Shown here: piece after piece, positions 5,328 through 7,442 of the stretch
Position numbering within the stretch: position 1 is the first letter of the stretch
How the letters are laid out: each line of letters starts with the position of its first letter
Origin: an uncultured Clostridia bacterium
GTDB taxonomy: Bacteria > Bacillota > Clostridia > Oscillospirales > Acutalibacteraceae
NCBI GenBank assembly: GCA_937915775.1
Contig: CALGGQ010000158.1
Coordinates: 1 to 7,442, forward strand
DNA: 7,442 nt
Reading direction: 5' to 3'
Notes under the pieces: generated by a model
The model's input: the letters and a program-made list of their open reading frames with translations, nothing else
Told to the model about the DNA's origin: nothing
Databases searched by the model: none
Program-made: the position numbers and the translations under genes

Positions 5328-6326
5328 CTATTGTTCCTTTTTTTCGATGTTATACTTGGTAATGTCCATCCCGAAGTTCAGTTTGAGCCTGTCAACCAAC
5401 AAGTCGATCTCGTTGAGTGACTTCTTGCCGAAGTTGCGGAATTTCATCAGCTCTGACCTCTGGTGTGACACCAGGTCAGCGAAGGTCTCGATGTTGGCAG
5501 CCTTCAGGCAGTTGAGGGCGCGTACAGAGAGCTCCATGTCTGACAGTTTGGTGAGAAGGAGATGACGCATGCGGAGAGACTCCTCGTCAAGCTCTTTGCT
5601 CTCGACCTCCACAGGCGCCTCCAGGGTAATCTTGCTGTCTGAGAACAGCATGAAGTGCTGGATGAGTATCTTGGCGGCTTCCTTGAGGGCTTCCTTCGGG
5701 TGGATTGAACCGTCGGTGGTTATTTCAATTATAAGTTTTTCGTAGTCTGTCTTCTGCTCTACGCGCCAGTCTTCTCTCGCGAAGTTGACATTTTTGATCG
5801 GGGTGAAGATTGAGTCGATAGCGATAGTGCCGACCGGTGCATTCTCGACTTTGTTTTCTTCTGAGGGAACATATCCCCTGCCTTTGCCAATCGTGAAGTC
5901 CATCACGATTTTCACGCTCGGCTCCATCGTGCAGATATGCAGGTCAGGATTGAGAACCGTGAAAGCTGACAGGCTCTTTGAGAGATCAGCAGCAGTAAAT
6001 TCTTGCTTGCCACTAACAGTAACCGTTGCACTCTCGCTTTCCTCCTCCTCTATCATTCTTTTCAGACGGACTTGTTTAAGATTAAGGATGATATCCACCA
6101 CGCTCTCAATAACGCCCGGGATAGTGTCGAACTCGTGCTCGACGCCTTCGATGCGTATCGAAGTAATGGCAAATCCCTCCAGAGAAGACAGAAGAATGCG
6201 GCGAAGAGCGTTACCGATGGTAACACCGAAGCCGGGCTCCAACGGACGGAATTCGAACTTGCCGAATTTGTCGTTGGCTTCCAACATTACAACTTTGTCG
6301 GGTTTTTGAAATGCTAATATCGCCAT
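5328..6326 (-). CDS. rpoA: DNA-directed RNA polymerase subunit alpha
   Basis: The alpha subunit dimerises to start RNA polymerase assembly, and its C-terminal domain contacts UP elements and activators. The 332-residue length is normal. The N-terminal domain shows GNALRRILLSSLEG (38-51), the dimerisation and beta/beta'-contact region, and the insert domain follows through about residue 170. An acidic linker (about 238-252) leads to the C-terminal domain (258-318) with VRALNCLKAANIETFADL (268-285). There R269, N272 and C273 match the E. coli R265-N268-C269 cluster used for DNA contact, followed by NFGKKSLNEI (298-307). The opening MAILAFQKPDKVVMLE is Bacteroidetes-like. No Shine-Dalgarno is visible before the ATG; it starts 11 nt after rpsD and ends 3 nt before rplQ. 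Confidence 0.97.
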   Translation of the reverse strand: MAILAFQKPDKVVMLEANDKFGKFEFRPLEPGFGVTIGNALRRILLSSLEGFAITSIRIEGVEHEFDTIPGVIESVVDIILNLKQVRLKRMIEEEESESATVTVSGKQEFTAADLSKSLSAFTVLNPDLHICTMEPSVKIVMDFTIGKGRGYVPSEENKVENAPVGTIAIDSIFTPIKNVNFAREDWRVEQKTDYEKLIIEITTDGSIHPKEALKEAAKILIQHFMLFSDSKITLEAPVEVESKELDEESLRMRHLLLTKLSDMELSVRALNCLKAANIETFADLVSHQRSELMKFRNFGKKSLNEIDLLVDRLKLNFGMDITKYNIEKKEQ

Positions 6327-6337
6327 TGATTCAATGA

Positions 6338-6943
6338 TTATTTAGAGTACAACTCAACGATTAACTGTTCCTTAATGTTTTCAGGGATGTCTTCGCGCTC
6401 GGGCTTGTGCAGGAACTTACCGCTCTTGGTCTGCTCGTCCCACTCAATCCAAGGATACTTGCTGTGGTTGAAACCGGCAAGTGCAGCCTCGATGACTTCG
6501 AGTGACTTTGACTTTTCGCGAACACCTACGATCTGGCCGGGCTTAATGGAATAAGAAGGAATATTTACAACCTGACCATCAACGACGATATGCTTGTGAC
6601 CCACAAGCTGACGGGCAGCGGCACGGGTAGGAGCAATACCCAGACGGAACACTACGTTGTCGAGTCTACTCTCCAGGTTCTGGAGCAGGACGACACCGGT
6701 AATGCCTTCGGCCTTTGCTGCCTTCTCAAACATATTACGGAACTGGCGCTCAAGCACACCATAGGTATACTTGGCTTTCTGCTTCTCTGCCAACATGACA
6801 GCATACTCAGACATCTTGCGACGGCGGCTGTTGCCATGCTGTCCAGGAGGGAAGTTTCTCTTGGACAAAACTTTGTCAGCACCGAAGATGGGTTCACCAA
6901 ATCGGCGTGCAATCTTAGATTTCGGACCTATATACTTTGCCAT
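6338..6943 (-). CDS. rpsD: 30S ribosomal protein S4
   Basis: A primary 16S rRNA-binding protein that nucleates 30S assembly at the five-way junction and helps decoding accuracy. The 201 residues match the family length. The N-terminus MAKYIGPKSKIARRFGE and KRNFPPGQHGNSRRRK are conserved. YTYGVLERQFRNMFEKA precedes the S4 RNA-binding domain (about 91-150: SRLDNVVFRLGIAPTRAAAR, then QLVGHKHIVVDGQVVNIPSY). There is no cysteine in the protein, so it is the zinc-free form. In many bacteria S4 represses translation of this operon; no specific operator structure is evident here. The 28-nt leader after rpsK is almost entirely A/T with no Shine-Dalgarno, as is usual for Bacteroidetes. It sits between rpsK and rpoA, the standard order. 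Confidence 0.97.
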   Translation of the reverse strand: MAKYIGPKSKIARRFGEPIFGADKVLSKRNFPPGQHGNSRRRKMSEYAVMLAEKQKAKYTYGVLERQFRNMFEKAAKAEGITGVVLLQNLESRLDNVVFRLGIAPTRAAARQLVGHKHIVVDGQVVNIPSYSIKPGQIVGVREKSKSLEVIEAALAGFNHSKYPWIEWDEQTKSGKFLHKPEREDIPENIKEQLIVELYSK

Positions 6944-6971
6944 AATAAATAAATAAAATCTTTAGAAGTGA

Positions 6972-7361
6972 TTATACCTTACGACGCTTCGGAGGACGGC
7001 AGCCGTTGTGGGGCAGCGGGGTGACGTCGACAATCTCAGTAACCTCAATTCCTACGCCATAGACGCCACGGATGGCGGACTCACGTCCATTACCTGGACC
7101 TTTGACGTATGCCTTCACCTTGCGAAGACCAAGGTCGTAAGCTACTTTTGCGCAATCCTCGGCTGCGGTCTGTGCAGCATAGGGAGTATTCTTCTTGGAG
7201 CCGCGGAAACCCATCTTACCGGCGGAAGACCATGAAATGACCTGTCCCTCGGAATTGGTCAGCGACACAATGATATTATTGAAAGAACTGTGGACATGAA
7301 GCTGTCCTACAGCATCAACGCGTACGTTTCTCTTTTTCGATGTTGCTTGTTTCTTTGCCAT
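6972..7361 (-). CDS. rpsK: 30S ribosomal protein S11
   Basis: A platform protein of the 30S subunit, near the mRNA exit and the E site, partnered with S6/S18 and S21. The 129-residue product is complete and of normal length. It has the lysine-rich start MAKKQATSKKRN, the core GQLHVHSSFNNIIVSLTNSE (19-38), SSAGKMGFRGSKKNTPYAAQ (45-64), then KVKAYVKGPGNGRESAIRG and the conserved C-terminus VTPLPHNGCRPPKRRKV. It lies between rpsM and rpsD. Its ATG follows directly after a 7-bp tandem repeat leader with no Shine-Dalgarno. Confidence 0.97.
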   Translation of the reverse strand: MAKKQATSKKRNVRVDAVGQLHVHSSFNNIIVSLTNSEGQVISWSSAGKMGFRGSKKNTPYAAQTAAEDCAKVAYDLGLRKVKAYVKGPGNGRESAIRGVYGVGIEVTEIVDVTPLPHNGCRPPKRRKV

Positions 7362-7363
7362 AA

Positions 7364-7404
7364 TCTTTAAACTTTAAACTTTAAACTTTAAACTTTAAAC
7401 TTTA
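7364..7404. repeat. 7-bp tandem repeat filling the rpsM-rpsK gap
   Basis: Four perfect copies of ACTTTAA run from 7371 to 7398 (AAAGTTT-type units on the coding strand). They are flanked by one-mismatch copies TCTTTAA (7364-7370) and ACTTTAC (7399-7405), so period 7 holds from 7365 to 7404. The array fills the gap between the S13 stop codon and the S11 start and overlaps the S13 stop codon. Each unit contains the self-complementary TTTAAA core. It serves as the A/T-rich translation leader of rpsK, and its copy number could vary between strains. Confidence 0.9.
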
Positions 7405-7442
7405 CTTTGTGGCCTTCTTCTTGTTAGCAACAGTCTTCTTCT
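7402..7442 (-). CDS. rpsM: 30S ribosomal protein S13, last 12 codons (cut by window end)
   Basis: Only the extreme C-terminus is present: KKTVANKKKATK followed by TAA (7402-7404). This lysine-rich tail matches the end of Bacteroidetes S13, and the place directly upstream of rpsK is where rpsM sits in the alpha operon. S13 lies in the 30S head and contacts the P-site tRNA and the 50S subunit. The identification rests on the short tail plus gene order; the body of the protein is outside the window. Confidence 0.82.
   Translation of the reverse strand, partial: KKTVANKKKATK

Noticed and set aside
5785..6309. 174-codon plus-strand frame inside rpoA
   Set aside because: It is antisense to a highly conserved essential gene with no own signals, so it is a shadow frame.

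Overview
This window looks like two unrelated bacterial sequences joined at about position 4838. Every gene reads on the minus strand, so the join imitates one continuous gene cluster. The left part (about 1-4838) reads as a Gram-positive, Clostridia-like (Oscillospirales/Ruminococcus-type) Firmicute. It has strong Shine-Dalgarno sequences (GAGGAG, GGGGAG, AAAGGAG), three near-consensus vegetative promoters with exact 17-bp spacers, and the gene order uvrC / rsmD-coaD-coiled-coil protein. The right part (about 4839-7442) reads as Bacteroidales. The ribosomal proteins and RpoA have Bacteroidetes-type sequences, L17 carries an Ala/Glu/Lys/Pro-rich tail, and the AT-rich leaders of rpsK, rpsD and rpoA have no clear Shine-Dalgarno. 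The taxonomy is inferred from remembered family sequences, not from a search.

Left part, in transcription order (high to low coordinates). A uvrC fragment lacks its N-terminal nuclease half and begins at the join. A complete transcription unit follows: a near-consensus promoter (3639-3667), rsmD (16S rRNA methyltransferase), coaD (coenzyme A synthesis) overlapping it by 4 nt, a 186-residue alanine-rich coiled-coil protein of unknown function, and a strong intrinsic terminator (1971-2007). Next is a MATE-family efflux transporter gene with its own promoter. Just upstream of that promoter lie a CG-centred inverted repeat and 11-bp-spaced direct repeats, which are plausible regulator sites. Last comes the N-terminal third of a LacI-family repressor gene with its own promoter, cut by the window edge.

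Right part, in transcription order. The tail of rpsM (S13), a leader made of a 7-bp tandem repeat, then rpsK (S11), rpsD (S4), rpoA (RNA polymerase alpha) and rplQ (L17). This is the conserved distal end of the alpha operon. It supplies 30S assembly proteins, the polymerase alpha subunit and a 50S protein from one transcript.

The main observation is the join itself. The L17 stop codon is immediately followed, in the same frame, by the middle of a UvrC UVR motif. No intergenic DNA, terminator or uvrC 5' half lies between them. The simplest explanation is a chimeric (mis-assembled) contig rather than a new biological arrangement. I saw no RNA genes, CRISPR arrays or insertion sequences. No gap between genes exceeds about 190 bases.
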